DNA of 64,000 bases from Algoriphagus resistens (GCF_001442615.1 NZ_LMXN01000002.1:124001-188000); one strand, 5' to 3'; counted from the first letter of the stretch, positions 17,977 to 28,431 are shown. Notes: generated from the letters alone by a model not told the origin. Made by a program: numbers and translations.

Positions 17977-18097
17977 AAAATATCTGATAAACCAAAACTC
18001 TTAAAGCCATAGGGATTTTTTGTTGGGTATCGCCTCCAGCTTTAGCGGGATAATGGCTTTTAATTGAATTAAACTCCAAAAGTAAGGATTGACAGCT

Positions 18098-18919
18098 ATG
18101 AATAAAATACTTGTTTTGACGCTTGTTTTTATAAATATGATAAACGGTCATGCACAGGATAAGCCTCGAAAAAACAGTCTGGGTTTCAATGTCGGTGCCA
18201 GCTACTTAGTCCGACAGGATTTAATCTTTTCGCCTTTTCAGCATAAGGACTTTACATTGGGCAATTTTGGTTTGAATTACACAAGGAGAGCATCATCGTA
18301 CCAACAGATAACTTTAAACTATTCAAATTTTAACCCGATGGTTTTAAAACCATATGAGTTCAGCGATCACGGTGAAACTCAAAAAGCTTATCCTCATAGT
18401 TTTAACTTGTTTGATTTTGATTATCTGGTTGGGAAAAAAGTGAAGAAAGCCCAAAGGTCAACACTAATAGTCGGAGGCATCTTTTCAGCGAATATACAGG
18501 CTATGAACTATGTTTATGGGAGATTTGGCAATTTTGGGTATTTTTCCACACTTGGTTTCGGAGTATTTGCTCAAAAAGAGTTCTTAATCAGTAAAAGAAA
18601 CCAATTGGATGTATCACTCCATTTACCATTGATAGCTTGGCTATCACGCTCTCCTTATTTGGTTAATGACGATGAGTTTATAGAAAATATTGGTTCGCAC
18701 TCAGGCATCAAAACCTTTATGTCTTATTTGGGCGATGGCAAATTGGTAACATGGGATAAGCTGCAAACTTTTGATTTAGGACTTAGGCATAGATATAATT
18801 ACAATGATAAGTTGGCTTTTGGGGTGGGTTACACTGTTGAATTCATCCATTCCTATCTTTCCAGAGATATACTTTCCTTTCGAAATTCCATACAACTTTC
18901 AGGAGAATTTAGTTTTTAA
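18098..18919 (+). CDS. Outer-membrane beta-barrel protein
   Basis: From ATG 18098 (a TTG three codons earlier is less likely) the product has 273 residues with a signal peptide ending INGHAQ. Alternating aromatic strands follow (FTLGNFGLNYTRRAS, FGYFSTLGFGVFAQKEFL) and the chain ends with a Phe in IQLSGEFSF, as outer-membrane barrels do. It has about 10-12 candidate strands. It stops directly before the ATG of the S41 lipoprotein, which suggests coupled expression. The transported substrate or partner is unknown. Confidence 0.7.
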   Translation: MNKILVLTLVFINMINGHAQDKPRKNSLGFNVGASYLVRQDLIFSPFQHKDFTLGNFGLNYTRRASSYQQITLNYSNFNPMVLKPYEFSDHGETQKAYPHSFNLFDFDYLVGKKVKKAQRSTLIVGGIFSANIQAMNYVYGRFGNFGYFSTLGFGVFAQKEFLISKRNQLDVSLHLPLIAWLSRSPYLVNDDEFIENIGSHSGIKTFMSYLGDGKLVTWDKLQTFDLGLRHRYNYNDKLAFGVGYTVEFIHSYLSRDILSFRNSIQLSGEFSF

Positions 18920-19939
18920 ATGATGCAACCAGCAAAAAGAATAATTTTCGGCACATTACTAGTTGGTTTATTAACAGGATGTGATAGTATGTTTACTGAG
19001 CCACCCGCCAATGACCCGGAATCGATTTTTGAAAATTTATGGACGACCTTCAATGAGGAATATGCGCCATTTGAAGAGAGAAATGTAAATTGGCAAGAAG
19101 TATATCGCAAGTATCGCCCCAAGGTGAATAGCAATACTACGGATGGAGAACTTTTTAAGATTCTCTCAGCAATGTTGGAAATATTAAATGATGGGCACGT
19201 CAGTCTGACAGCACCGAATAGGGATATCTTTTATTCCAATAAAATAAAAAGGGATCTGGTTGATAATGGGTTGTTTAACGTAAGTGTTTTAAAAAGTTAC
19301 CTTGAACATGGATATAAAGAAGGTGCGGAGAACAGTTTCATTTATGGAAAAATAAAAAATGAAAACCTCGCTTATATTTATTTTGACCATGTAGGGCAGA
19401 ATTTTTTTAAGTTAAGCGATTTTCTAAATGATTACCCAGATGTTTTGGGATATATCATTGACTTGCGTCATAATCAAGGAGGTGATTTTACCTATTGCCT
19501 TTCCGAAATGGGTAGACTGACAGATCAGAAACGGCTTGTTTTTAAGAGCAAAACCAAGAATGGCAAGGGGGAGCAAGATTATGATGCATGGTATGAATGG
19601 TATATTTATCCTAAGGACAACTATGTAAACAAACCTATAGTGGTGCTAACAGACCGTTATACCCTTAGTGCAGGTGAACGGACCGTGATGGTTTTAAGGA
19701 GCTTACCAAACGTACAAATCTTAGGGGATACAACTAACGGAGCACATGGAACTATGATAGGGAGAGAATTGGCCAATGGATGGTTTTATTCATTGGTACC
19801 TCAGAAAGTTAAACTCAGTGATAATAAATCCTATGAGGGTGTTGGTTTGGCACCTGATATATATATTAAAAATAAGCAATCGGGTATAAACATGGGGATA
19901 GATGATACGTTAGAAAGGGCTGTAGAAATCTTAAGGTAG
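18920..19939 (+). CDS. S41-family peptidase lipoprotein
   Basis: The 339-residue protein has the lipobox LLTGC (Cys21). A helical N-terminal part contains LSAMLEILNDGHVSL, and the S41 catalytic core includes YIIDLRHNQGGDFTYC. The nucleophile is Ser250 in RYTLSAGERTVM, and LPNVQILGDTTNGAHG follows. A PDZ domain is not obvious, which is common in the Bacteroidota tail-specific-like peptidases. It should act in the periplasm, tethered to a membrane. It starts on the base after the stop of the beta-barrel gene. Another S41 gene lies at 56779. Confidence 0.8.
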   Translation: MMQPAKRIIFGTLLVGLLTGCDSMFTEPPANDPESIFENLWTTFNEEYAPFEERNVNWQEVYRKYRPKVNSNTTDGELFKILSAMLEILNDGHVSLTAPNRDIFYSNKIKRDLVDNGLFNVSVLKSYLEHGYKEGAENSFIYGKIKNENLAYIYFDHVGQNFFKLSDFLNDYPDVLGYIIDLRHNQGGDFTYCLSEMGRLTDQKRLVFKSKTKNGKGEQDYDAWYEWYIYPKDNYVNKPIVVLTDRYTLSAGERTVMVLRSLPNVQILGDTTNGAHGTMIGRELANGWFYSLVPQKVKLSDNKSYEGVGLAPDIYIKNKQSGINMGIDDTLERAVEILR

Positions 19940-20171
19940 TACGCAACATGTTATGAATTATCATCGGCTGCTACTAAACAATTCAACTCCTTAGCCTAAT
20001 GGACAATAACCTGTAGGCCTTTGGAATCAATACCTACAGCTCTTAGCGATTTTACCTGAGAACCTGCTGGGATTTTTCAACAGATTTCAGAAACAATGCG
20101 TACCACATTGAGCTGAATGAACTTATCATTTATCCAGAACATCTTATATACCCGAAACTATGCAAGTCGGA

Positions 20172-22712
20172 TCAGTCAGGGATATCTACCAAATCCTGAA
20201 AATCAACTTCATATGCTTGATCTAGCAGTAGATGGTAATCCTTGCAGAAATTTTTATAGGCTGAAAGGGCCAGTGATTTTTTGCCCATTTTAAATAAGGT
20301 TGCACATTTTACCTTCAAAGCCTCTTCGTTTAGAGGATCAAATTTTAAGACAGTGTCAGCAACTTCAGAAAGCAGGGTTTCATCCTCGAGTTGGTCAAAA
20401 AGGATGGACATAGATTCTAAAACTTTTGAGGAAAAATTATTCTTATAAGGATCCATCCAGTCGGTCTGTATAGATGGACAAATCACACCGTTGGCCGTAT
20501 AGCTTAGTAACTCTTTTATTTCTTGGATGGATAAGCTGTCTTTATGCTTAAGTTTTTCAATTTGGGTAATGCAAAACTGTAGATCAGAAAAGAACTCCTT
20601 GCTGTGCTCTATTTTCCAATAGGAATTAGTATGGGTCAACTGGATGGAAGGGGAGACCTTTTCGAGTACCAATCTTATTTTGCTCAGGTTTACATTTCTG
20701 TTGTTCCGGGCTTTTGTGGTGGATTTGTCGCTCCAGAGTAGTTCTGTGAGTTTATCAGAGGAAATCCCTTTTTTGTCGAATATAGTTGCCAGATAAATCA
20801 GCAGAAACAAGGCTTTTAAAGTCGGTGTGAATTGGCCGGTCTGGTTTTCACCCTGGCTATTGAATATCTGGAATCCTCCCATTAGATAAACCGCAGGCAA
20901 CTTTGCAGGGATTTCTGTCAACGTATTCTCTTCCATTGCCTGCACCTTTTCAGCTTGGGCCGGTACCTGATCGTCTGAAGCTGGACTCTTTCTGTTTTTA
21001 GTTCCAATTAGCAGCATGAGAATAGCCAGGCCAATAATCGAAACAGTTAAACCAATTATCAGCAAGTTGTTTTTTCTTTTGAATTCACGCTGTATGGCTT
21101 CATCCAGGGTCAGTGGCGGATAGGCAATCTGGTAAAACTGGATCAGCGAATCTACCCTTGTGACTGCAATCAGTTTGGCTTTACCAGTCTGATAATACAT
21201 GCTCGCCCAGCTACGGGTATCCAGAAAATTATATGGGATAGAATCCTGATAAATCTTTTGGTAGTTCTCGCTGATGCCAAACTCTGCAATTTTCAGGTAT
21301 GTATTGAAATTCACGTTGTTGTATACTAGTGTAACAAAGGATTTTCCGATGTCCAGGCTGATAAGGTCGGCGATTGGCGTAAAGGGGTGTAAATCAGATT
21401 TCATCTCCTTTAGTTTGGTAACGCTGTTGTCCTGCAGGTTCAGGGAATAAAGATCATAATAATGCTGGGAATTGATTCCCTGCTTGCCACTTTGACTTCC
21501 ATACCCTCCAAAAACCAACAGGTTGTTTTCATCGAGCCTACCCGTTGCAGTCAGGTAACGGGGTGGGATGGATTCGGAAAAATTGATGGAGTCCCAACTT
21601 TCTGTACCTATTTTTAGCCTGTTTAGATGGGACTTGTAGCTATAATGCCCATAGCCGCTGAATGCCACAATTTCACTTTCTTTGGGGAGAAAGAGATTGG
21701 AATGGTGCCAAAGATCGGGTTCTGGGCAGGTGTCCGGAGCGTATTGCCAAGAAAGATCCTGTAAATCAAAACGGTTCACAACCGCCGTGTCAAATGAATA
21801 GGAGATTATTTCCTTTGAAATAGGGTCATAAACGAAATTATTTTCAAGGCAAGGATAAGGGTTTCCTGAGGTATAAGTCAGCTCTTTGATCTTCGAATCC
21901 TCAGGAGTATAGAGGAGCAGGCTTGATTGCCCTAGAATAAAAATTGAATCTGAATTCGGAGTGCCTGTAATTCCTAAGGTATTAGGAAGTATGTATTCAC
22001 CGGATTTCTTCCATTTAAGATGCTCGTCGATTTCCCATTTGGGATAGGATAAAGTAGCGATGTCCTGATGGACCAGATCGGCAACCTTGTTCTCTCCGTG
22101 CTTTTTGAGTTCCCAATGCCTGATCATTTTTTTACCGACTTCGATTTTCACGTCCTTCAGGGTCATGGGACAGACATCAGTATTGAGCATTTTGGATACC
22201 GTGCTTGCACCAAATACTATCCGCAGTGATTTGATTGTATCAATGTCAAGCGGGGCTGTGGTATGTTGGATATCGTTGATACTAAGGGTTATCGTATTGT
22301 TTTCCGGTTGATAGGCTAGATTGATCTTTACCCATTTGTTATATACTTCGCCCCCCAGATCTTCCCAATAAAAGCTAGCTACCACCTTATTTCCCACCAC
22401 CAGCCAAAAATTCTCCGTTTCTGAAGCCAGGTTCGACACCAGATCTATTGGTATATTATCATTTGCCAGCATTTTAAAGATGTACCCGTAAAAACCATCT
22501 CCATCCCTAAACTGCACATCAAATTGAAAATTGAGCTCTCCATTTACCCTTAAAGGCGAATCAGGAGTCAGATTGAGGGAGGTTCTTTTATCCTGAATTA
22601 CTTCGTGTGAATAAAAGTAGAGGCCTGAATTTAGCGTGGATTGGGCAATACATACATTGGATGCCAAAAATGTTAAAAAAGAAAGTAGAATAGTTAGTTT
22701 GCGGGCTTCCAC
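20172..22712 (-). CDS. Membrane-spanning regulator: sensor propeller plus SARP-like DNA-binding domain
   Basis: The 846-residue protein has an N-terminal signal peptide, a LamG-like region at about 40-200, Kelch-like blades at about 240-530 (NNLLVFGGYGSQSGK) and one transmembrane helix near 545-568. The cytoplasmic C-terminus follows. An OmpR/SARP-type winged helix lies at about 605-700 (PAVYLMGGFQIFNSQGENQT, then KARNNRNVNLSKIRLVLEK), and a BTAD-like TPR domain at about 705-846 (LLDQAYEV). It is a one-piece transmembrane sensor and transcription activator. It is divergent from susC at 23360, which makes that locus its likely target. Confidence 0.8.
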   Translation of the reverse strand: MEARKLTILLSFLTFLASNVCIAQSTLNSGLYFYSHEVIQDKRTSLNLTPDSPLRVNGELNFQFDVQFRDGDGFYGYIFKMLANDNIPIDLVSNLASETENFWLVVGNKVVASFYWEDLGGEVYNKWVKINLAYQPENNTITLSINDIQHTTAPLDIDTIKSLRIVFGASTVSKMLNTDVCPMTLKDVKIEVGKKMIRHWELKKHGENKVADLVHQDIATLSYPKWEIDEHLKWKKSGEYILPNTLGITGTPNSDSIFILGQSSLLLYTPEDSKIKELTYTSGNPYPCLENNFVYDPISKEIISYSFDTAVVNRFDLQDLSWQYAPDTCPEPDLWHHSNLFLPKESEIVAFSGYGHYSYKSHLNRLKIGTESWDSINFSESIPPRYLTATGRLDENNLLVFGGYGSQSGKQGINSQHYYDLYSLNLQDNSVTKLKEMKSDLHPFTPIADLISLDIGKSFVTLVYNNVNFNTYLKIAEFGISENYQKIYQDSIPYNFLDTRSWASMYYQTGKAKLIAVTRVDSLIQFYQIAYPPLTLDEAIQREFKRKNNLLIIGLTVSIIGLAILMLLIGTKNRKSPASDDQVPAQAEKVQAMEENTLTEIPAKLPAVYLMGGFQIFNSQGENQTGQFTPTLKALFLLIYLATIFDKKGISSDKLTELLWSDKSTTKARNNRNVNLSKIRLVLEKVSPSIQLTHTNSYWKIEHSKEFFSDLQFCITQIEKLKHKDSLSIQEIKELLSYTANGVICPSIQTDWMDPYKNNFSSKVLESMSILFDQLEDETLLSEVADTVLKFDPLNEEALKVKCATLFKMGKKSLALSAYKNFCKDYHLLLDQAYEVDFQDLVDIPD

Positions 22713-23359
22713 AGAATTAGATTTACTAAGGTATTTTTTTCGATTTCCAGCAATTGGTATGCACCACCGCCGTTAGACTTGGGTTAAATCTACTGCCTTG
22801 GATACCATCAACGCTACACAAATTGCCTCGAATGGGTTTATAGTTAAAATTAATCAATTATCACATATGCGAAATCTTTTCAAACGCATCCTTCAATTCT
22901 GATTTGAAGTTTTGAATTTTCAATGGATTTGCAACTTTTTTTAATTTTTACCTACAAAAAAGTAGGGCATTAAGTGAATATTAAGCGCATTTTAATTGCC
23001 TGGACATTCATTTACGGTGTATTTATTTCAATTCATAAAACAACACCCAAAATGAAAAACGCTATACCATCTCAAGTTACCTGGCAACCAGCCGTCCATT
23101 TTTTCTATTCTTGGTACTTTTTCCATCCATGGGCAAAGTAGCAGTCTTTCTTCCTTTTTGATTCAATAGCCAAGAATCCCTCGCTGATTTAATACCGAGT
23201 ATTTCCCATCCCGGAATTCTGGATGGAGGTATTGTTCTAGCTATAAACCCTACCGATAAATGCCTATGAAAAATGTATTACCTCCAAAAGGCCGCAGCCT
23301 TTGCAAGCTACCCCAGTTTCATTTTATAAGTTCTTTATTAACCCAATAACCCTCTTGCT
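22713..23359. other. Long divergent region with two short ORFs before susC
   Basis: These 647 bases separate the SARP-like regulator from susC and must hold both promoters. No confident promoter pair was found. Two short plus-strand ORFs stand out: 23052-23141 (29 residues, MKNAIPSQVTWQ...) and 23266-23349 (27 residues, MKNVLPPKGRSLCKLPQ...). The latter ends 10 bases before susC. Both begin like the N-terminus of TonB-linked receptors, so they may be leader peptides or decayed duplicated 5' ends. Confidence 0.45.
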
Positions 23360-26300
23360 ATGATAAACAATAACCCTAAAATTTTGGAGAGCCGACTGAA
23401 ATTCTCCTTTCTGCTGCTCTTCAGTTTACTGGTAGGACTTCCTGTCTGGGCCCAAACTGGGGAGGACATAAAAAAGGAGATTACCGGAACGGTGGCCGAT
23501 AGCAACAACGACCCTTTGCCAGGAGTCACAGTCCTGTTGAGAGGAACCACAACCGGAACAGTGACAGCGATTGACGGGAGTTTTAAACTACTGGTACCCA
23601 ATCAAGGGGCCATACTTGACTTTAGTTTTATAGGGTACAAAACCCAATCGATTGAAGTAGGAAATCAGAGTCGTCTTTCCATCACCATCGAAGAGGACAT
23701 CGCCGGACTAGAGGAAGTAGTGGTCATTGGCTATGGCACCCAGAAGAAAGAATCACTTACCGGTGCGATCAGCCAGATTGGTTCTGAAGAAATACAGACG
23801 ACCACCAGCTCCAGTCTTGCCCAAAAGCTGCAGGGAAAAGTGCCGGGTTTGCAAATCCGTCAAAATTCCGGCCAGCCGGGGGAATTTAATACTTCCATCA
23901 ATATCCGGGGGTTCGGTGGAGCTCCACTTTATGTGATTGACGGGATCCCCAGGGACGGAGGGAGTGAATTCCAGCGTTTGAATCCAGATGATATTGAAAG
24001 TATTTCGGTGCTTAAAGATGCCTCAGCCGCCATTTACGGTGTCCGGGCTGCGAATGGTGTAATTATCGTTACCACAAAAAAAGGGACTAAGGGAGCGGCA
24101 AAATTCAATTATAGCGGAACAGTAGGGTTTCAGACGCCGACTGGGGTTCCTCTGATGGCATCTGCTTCCCAATGGGCCCAGATGCGGAATGATGCAGCCC
24201 TTTTTGGGACTGGAGCTCCTTTTTACTCTGAGGAAATCCTCAATAATTACATAAACTCAGCTCCAGGCTATGAATCTACTAATTGGTATAATGAGACCCT
24301 GAAGGATAAAGCATGGCAATATCAGCAGAACCTCAGTGCCAGCGGAGGTAATGATCAGGTAAGCTATTTTATCAGTGGTGGATACTTCAATGAGCAGGGT
24401 TTGCTGAAAACCAACGATATAAAATACAAACGCTATACCCTTAGATCAAATATTACTGCAAAGCTTACCAATTCATTGGAAGCACAGGTTTTTATCGCAG
24501 GTAAAATAGACAAGCGATCAGATCCCGGGGAAAACTTCTTCAATATTTTCAAAGGAACCCGTACTACCTTACCTATAGAAAGACCATTTGCCAACGACAA
24601 TCCAAAGTTTCCATCGGCCGTAGGATCGGGACAAAATCCCGTTGCATTGGCCGACCGTGGTTTGACCGGCTATAATGAGACAACAGATAAGAACATCCAG
24701 TCTTCTGTGGCATTGAATTATAAGGCGCCTTTTTTGGAAGGTTTGACTATGAAGGGATTGGTAGCCTATGATTTCACCTCTTATCTCAACAAAAATTTAT
24801 TCAAAAGCTATAATCTCTACAATTACGAATCAGAAGCTGATGACTATGTAGTTCAGAAGCAGAGAGATGGAAATGCCAACATCTCAAATTACAGTTCCGA
24901 TTTTAACCGCGTGACCCTTCAGGCACAGGCTGCATACAATACAAAAATCAATGAGGATCATAGGATAGGAGGTGTAGTCGTTTTTGAACAGCAGCAGACC
25001 TGGTCCAGGTGGGTGTCTGCGCTTCGTTATTATGATTTTTATACGACTGACCAGATCAATTTTGCAGGTTTGAATAACCAGCAGGCCGGAGGATTGGAAG
25101 ACCAGACAGCACGGGTATCCTTTGTGGGAAGGCTCAACTATGACTACAAGGACAAGTATCTAGCTGAGTTTTCATTCCGTGAAGATGGTTCATATCGCTA
25201 TCATCCTGATTCCAGGTGGGGATTTTTCCCGGTCGGTTCCTTAGGCTGGAGAATTTCTGACGAAGGCTTTATGAGTGGTACTGCCCACTGGCTTTCTGAT
25301 TTGAAACTACGTGGATCATTTGGAATAGTAGGGGAAGATGCCGGAAACCCGTTTCAGTTTGTGAGTGGCTACACCACTACTGGAGGCGGGGGTTATGAAT
25401 TCATTGACGGGCAGTATACTGTAGGGGCAGGTTCCCCGGCTATTGTCAATCAGAACCTTACGTGGTTTACTTCTGAAATTCTTGACCTGGGATTTAACCT
25501 TGGTTTGTGGGATGGCAGGTTTGCGATGGAATTCGATGTATATCAGCGAAACCGGAAGGGATTACTTGCCTATAGAAACCAATCGCTTCCCAATACATTT
25601 GGAGGTGCCCTACCGCAGGAAAACCTGAACAGCGACCAGGTCCGGGGTTTGGATATGATGATTGCATACAGGAATGAGGTCAACGGCTTCAGGTATGGAA
25701 TCAGCGGTAATTTCAATTATGCTAGGACTAAGAACCTGTATGTGGAAAGAGGCGAATTTCTCAATAGCATGGACCGATGGAGAAACGGTAACATAGACCG
25801 TAACAACGATGCTGTCTGGGGATTCCAATACCTGGGACAATTTGCAAATGAGGAAGAGATAATCAACTCTCCAATCCAAAATGGCTCATTGGGAAATATC
25901 CGGGAGCTTCCCGGGGATTTCAAATATCAGGACGTGAACGGGGATGGTATCATTGACGGCAACGATATGCTTCCAACATTCTGGAACGGCACCCCAAAGA
26001 TGTTTTTTGGCCTTACTTTAAACGGTGCCTACAAAGGTTTTGATTTTAACTTCCTGTTTCAGGGGGCGGCCAAATATTCAGTTAGGTTCAATGAGGTTTA
26101 TGCAGAAATCCTTGCCTTTAAAGGTTCAAATACCCCGGCTTATTTCTTTGATAGATGGCGCAAGGCAGATCCAAGTAATCTTGACAGCGAATGGATACCT
26201 GGCACCTGGCCGGCATCCAGGCTTATTGAGAATGTAGGGATGATCTATGCGGAAAGTGAAATGTGGAGAAGGGATGCATCCTATGTCCGGTTTAAGAGTG

Positions 26301-26509
26301 CTGAGATAGGCTATACAGTTAATGCGTCAGCTCTCCAACATGTTGGACTTTCCAGCCTTCGTGTATTTGGAAACGCCCATAATATTTTCACGATCACTGA
26401 TCCATTCGTCAAGGCTTTCGATCCGGAGAAACTGGAAGGCCTGTTCAATGCTGGCTTTACATACCCTTTGCAGCGCAGTTTCAACTTTGGCATCAGTGCA
26501 AACTTCTAA
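23360..26509 (+). CDS. SusC/RagA-family TonB-linked outer-membrane receptor
   Basis: The 1049-residue protein has a signal ending in LPVWAQ and a carboxypeptidase-regulatory-like domain at about 38-110 (ITGTVADSNNDPLPGVTVLL). The TonB-box-like LEEVVVIGYGTQ lies at about 116-128, and the plug with SVLKDASAAIYGVRAANGVI at about 215-235. A 22-stranded barrel completes it and ends with FNFGISANF. It imports oligosaccharides or similar polymers across the outer membrane with its SusD partner, powered by TonB. It is followed after 10 bases by susD. The divergent SARP-like regulator is its presumed activator. Confidence 0.95.
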   Translation: MINNNPKILESRLKFSFLLLFSLLVGLPVWAQTGEDIKKEITGTVADSNNDPLPGVTVLLRGTTTGTVTAIDGSFKLLVPNQGAILDFSFIGYKTQSIEVGNQSRLSITIEEDIAGLEEVVVIGYGTQKKESLTGAISQIGSEEIQTTTSSSLAQKLQGKVPGLQIRQNSGQPGEFNTSINIRGFGGAPLYVIDGIPRDGGSEFQRLNPDDIESISVLKDASAAIYGVRAANGVIIVTTKKGTKGAAKFNYSGTVGFQTPTGVPLMASASQWAQMRNDAALFGTGAPFYSEEILNNYINSAPGYESTNWYNETLKDKAWQYQQNLSASGGNDQVSYFISGGYFNEQGLLKTNDIKYKRYTLRSNITAKLTNSLEAQVFIAGKIDKRSDPGENFFNIFKGTRTTLPIERPFANDNPKFPSAVGSGQNPVALADRGLTGYNETTDKNIQSSVALNYKAPFLEGLTMKGLVAYDFTSYLNKNLFKSYNLYNYESEADDYVVQKQRDGNANISNYSSDFNRVTLQAQAAYNTKINEDHRIGGVVVFEQQQTWSRWVSALRYYDFYTTDQINFAGLNNQQAGGLEDQTARVSFVGRLNYDYKDKYLAEFSFREDGSYRYHPDSRWGFFPVGSLGWRISDEGFMSGTAHWLSDLKLRGSFGIVGEDAGNPFQFVSGYTTTGGGGYEFIDGQYTVGAGSPAIVNQNLTWFTSEILDLGFNLGLWDGRFAMEFDVYQRNRKGLLAYRNQSLPNTFGGALPQENLNSDQVRGLDMMIAYRNEVNGFRYGISGNFNYARTKNLYVERGEFLNSMDRWRNGNIDRNNDAVWGFQYLGQFANEEEIINSPIQNGSLGNIRELPGDFKYQDVNGDGIIDGNDMLPTFWNGTPKMFFGLTLNGAYKGFDFNFLFQGAAKYSVRFNEVYAEILAFKGSNTPAYFFDRWRKADPSNLDSEWIPGTWPASRLIENVGMIYAESEMWRRDASYVRFKSAEIGYTVNASALQHVGLSSLRVFGNAHNIFTITDPFVKAFDPEKLEGLFNAGFTYPLQRSFNFGISANF

Positions 26510-26519
26510 ACTACCAGAT

Positions 26520-28415
26520 ATGAAAAAAATACACAATTATATAGTGATATTGATTGCCTTACTCATACAGCTGTCTTGTTCGGATGTGCTGGATAAGCAG
26601 CCGCTGGATAGGATTCAGGGTGAACAACTGTTTTCAGACCCGGAAGGGGTAAGGCTATACATGGCCAATCTATACTCCCAGCTGCCCGTAGAGGATTTCG
26701 CCTATTTCCGAAACGGTTTCAATATCAATGGAGGTGATCCCAACAATGGCGGGTTTGTCGTAGCGATGCTGACCGACGAGGCAGTTCATTCTGAATTTGG
26801 TGACTTCTTCCGTAATGAGGATATCTCCTGGTGGGAACCTGCCTATAAATTGATCAGAGATGTCAATCAGCTGATCGAGATTGTCCCCGAGATCGATGTG
26901 ACTGAAGCTGACCGCAGCCAGATACTCGGGGAAGCTTTATTTATCCGTGGCTATGCCTATTTCGGTCTGGTCAAGCGATACGGGGGAGTCCCTTTGATAG
27001 CTGAGGCCCAGGACTACACTGGGGATATAGAATCCCTTAAGGTACCAAGATCCACAGAGAAAGAAACCTGGGACTTTTTATTGAACGACCTTCAGAAAGC
27101 CAGTGAGGCTCTTCCGGAGCTTTGGCCAGGTGGGGAAAGAAGAGCTACCAAATGGGCGGCCCTTGGCTTGATATCCAGAGCTTCGCTACATGCAGCGTCT
27201 ATAGCAAAGTACGCAGCGAAAGCCCCGCTTTCTGGTGACGCGGCAGCAGCAGGTCTGGTTGGTTTGAATACCGCTGACGCCAATACCTACTATCAGCTTA
27301 CCATTGCTTCCTCTGATGAGATAATTAAAAGCGGGACTTTTGGTCTATACCAACCCAACCCTTCCAGCCCACAGGAGGCTGCAAGAAATATCCAGGGAAT
27401 GTTTCAAAACCCGAATGTTGCACTGACTGAAGCAATATTCAGTAAAGGATTTGCCATCCCCGACAATGACAGGGGGCATAACTATGACATTTGGTTTGGA
27501 CCTGCACAGTTGGCAAACGGGTGGCCACACCCGGGAAGGATGAATCCTACACTGGAATTTGTGGAGCAATATGAGACTTATGATAACCCAGGAGCAATCA
27601 CTCCTTTAGAAACGAGATCAGATGGGGTGAATTCTGATTATAATGGCTTCAATCCATCGGTATCCTACATCAGCTACAATGATCCGGCGGTCTTATTCGC
27701 CAATCGTGACGCTAGGTTCCATGCTACTGTTGTGGCTCCGGGAGCGGAATGGAAAGACCGGGAGATTATCATCCAGGCAGGATTTATCAAACCAGACGGA
27801 ACACCGGTAATCCGGACAAAAGATCAGGTTGAGGTGAACGGAAGGATGTTCTATTCATATGGAGCGGAAAATACCTCTCAATATTCTGGATTTGATACCT
27901 ATGGTGGAAACAATACCCGCACAGGGTTTTCATTTAAAAAGTTTCTAAACGAGGATAAAGCAGTAGTCCCGGGCTGGAACCAAAGTACTACGGATTTTAT
28001 GGATATACGCTATGCTGAGGTGTTGCTCAATTATGCCGAGGCGGTAGTGGAAAGCGGACAGGGGGATGCCGCATTGGCAGCAAAAGCGATCAACGATATC
28101 CGTCGCAGAGCGGCACATACCCTAGAGATTCCACTTACACTTGAAAATGTTCTTAGGGAAAGAAGGGTCGAACTGGCTTTTGAGAATAAAAGATATTGGG
28201 ATCTTATTAGACGGAGAACTTATGAAGAGGAATTCACCAACAGAAGGAGGCATAGCCTGTTTCCCCTTCTGGACTTAAGAGCTTCAACTCCCGCCTATAT
28301 TTTCGTCCGGGAAAATGTCCCCGCAATGGAAGCGCAGAACTTTCAGCCAAGATTTTACTATAGACCGATCCCTGGAATCGGAGGAAACGGTCTAATTCAA
28401 AACCCATCCTATTAA
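26520..28415 (+). CDS. SusD/RagB-family nutrient-binding lipoprotein
   Basis: From ATG 26520 the protein has 631 residues, with the lipobox LLIQLSC and acylated Cys20, followed by SDVLDKQPLDRI, the usual SusD start. Family motifs include LGEALFIRGYAYFGLVKRYG and, near the end, DIRYAEVLLNYAEAVV and LENVLRERRVELAFENKRYW. It caps the SusC barrel and binds glycan at the cell surface. An earlier in-frame start would run through the end of susC and lacks a signal, so 26520 is chosen. The downstream gene is preceded by a leader repeat. Confidence 0.95.
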   Translation: MKKIHNYIVILIALLIQLSCSDVLDKQPLDRIQGEQLFSDPEGVRLYMANLYSQLPVEDFAYFRNGFNINGGDPNNGGFVVAMLTDEAVHSEFGDFFRNEDISWWEPAYKLIRDVNQLIEIVPEIDVTEADRSQILGEALFIRGYAYFGLVKRYGGVPLIAEAQDYTGDIESLKVPRSTEKETWDFLLNDLQKASEALPELWPGGERRATKWAALGLISRASLHAASIAKYAAKAPLSGDAAAAGLVGLNTADANTYYQLTIASSDEIIKSGTFGLYQPNPSSPQEAARNIQGMFQNPNVALTEAIFSKGFAIPDNDRGHNYDIWFGPAQLANGWPHPGRMNPTLEFVEQYETYDNPGAITPLETRSDGVNSDYNGFNPSVSYISYNDPAVLFANRDARFHATVVAPGAEWKDREIIIQAGFIKPDGTPVIRTKDQVEVNGRMFYSYGAENTSQYSGFDTYGGNNTRTGFSFKKFLNEDKAVVPGWNQSTTDFMDIRYAEVLLNYAEAVVESGQGDAALAAKAINDIRRRAAHTLEIPLTLENVLRERRVELAFENKRYWDLIRRRTYEEEFTNRRRHSLFPLLDLRASTPAYIFVRENVPAMEAQNFQPRFYYRPIPGIGGNGLIQNPSY

Positions 28416-28431
28416 TAACATGGGAATTAGT

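Noticed and set aside
26322..26519. N-terminal extension of SusD into susC
   Set aside because: The extension reads susC in another frame and lacks a signal peptide; ATG 26520 gives a standard lipoprotein signal.
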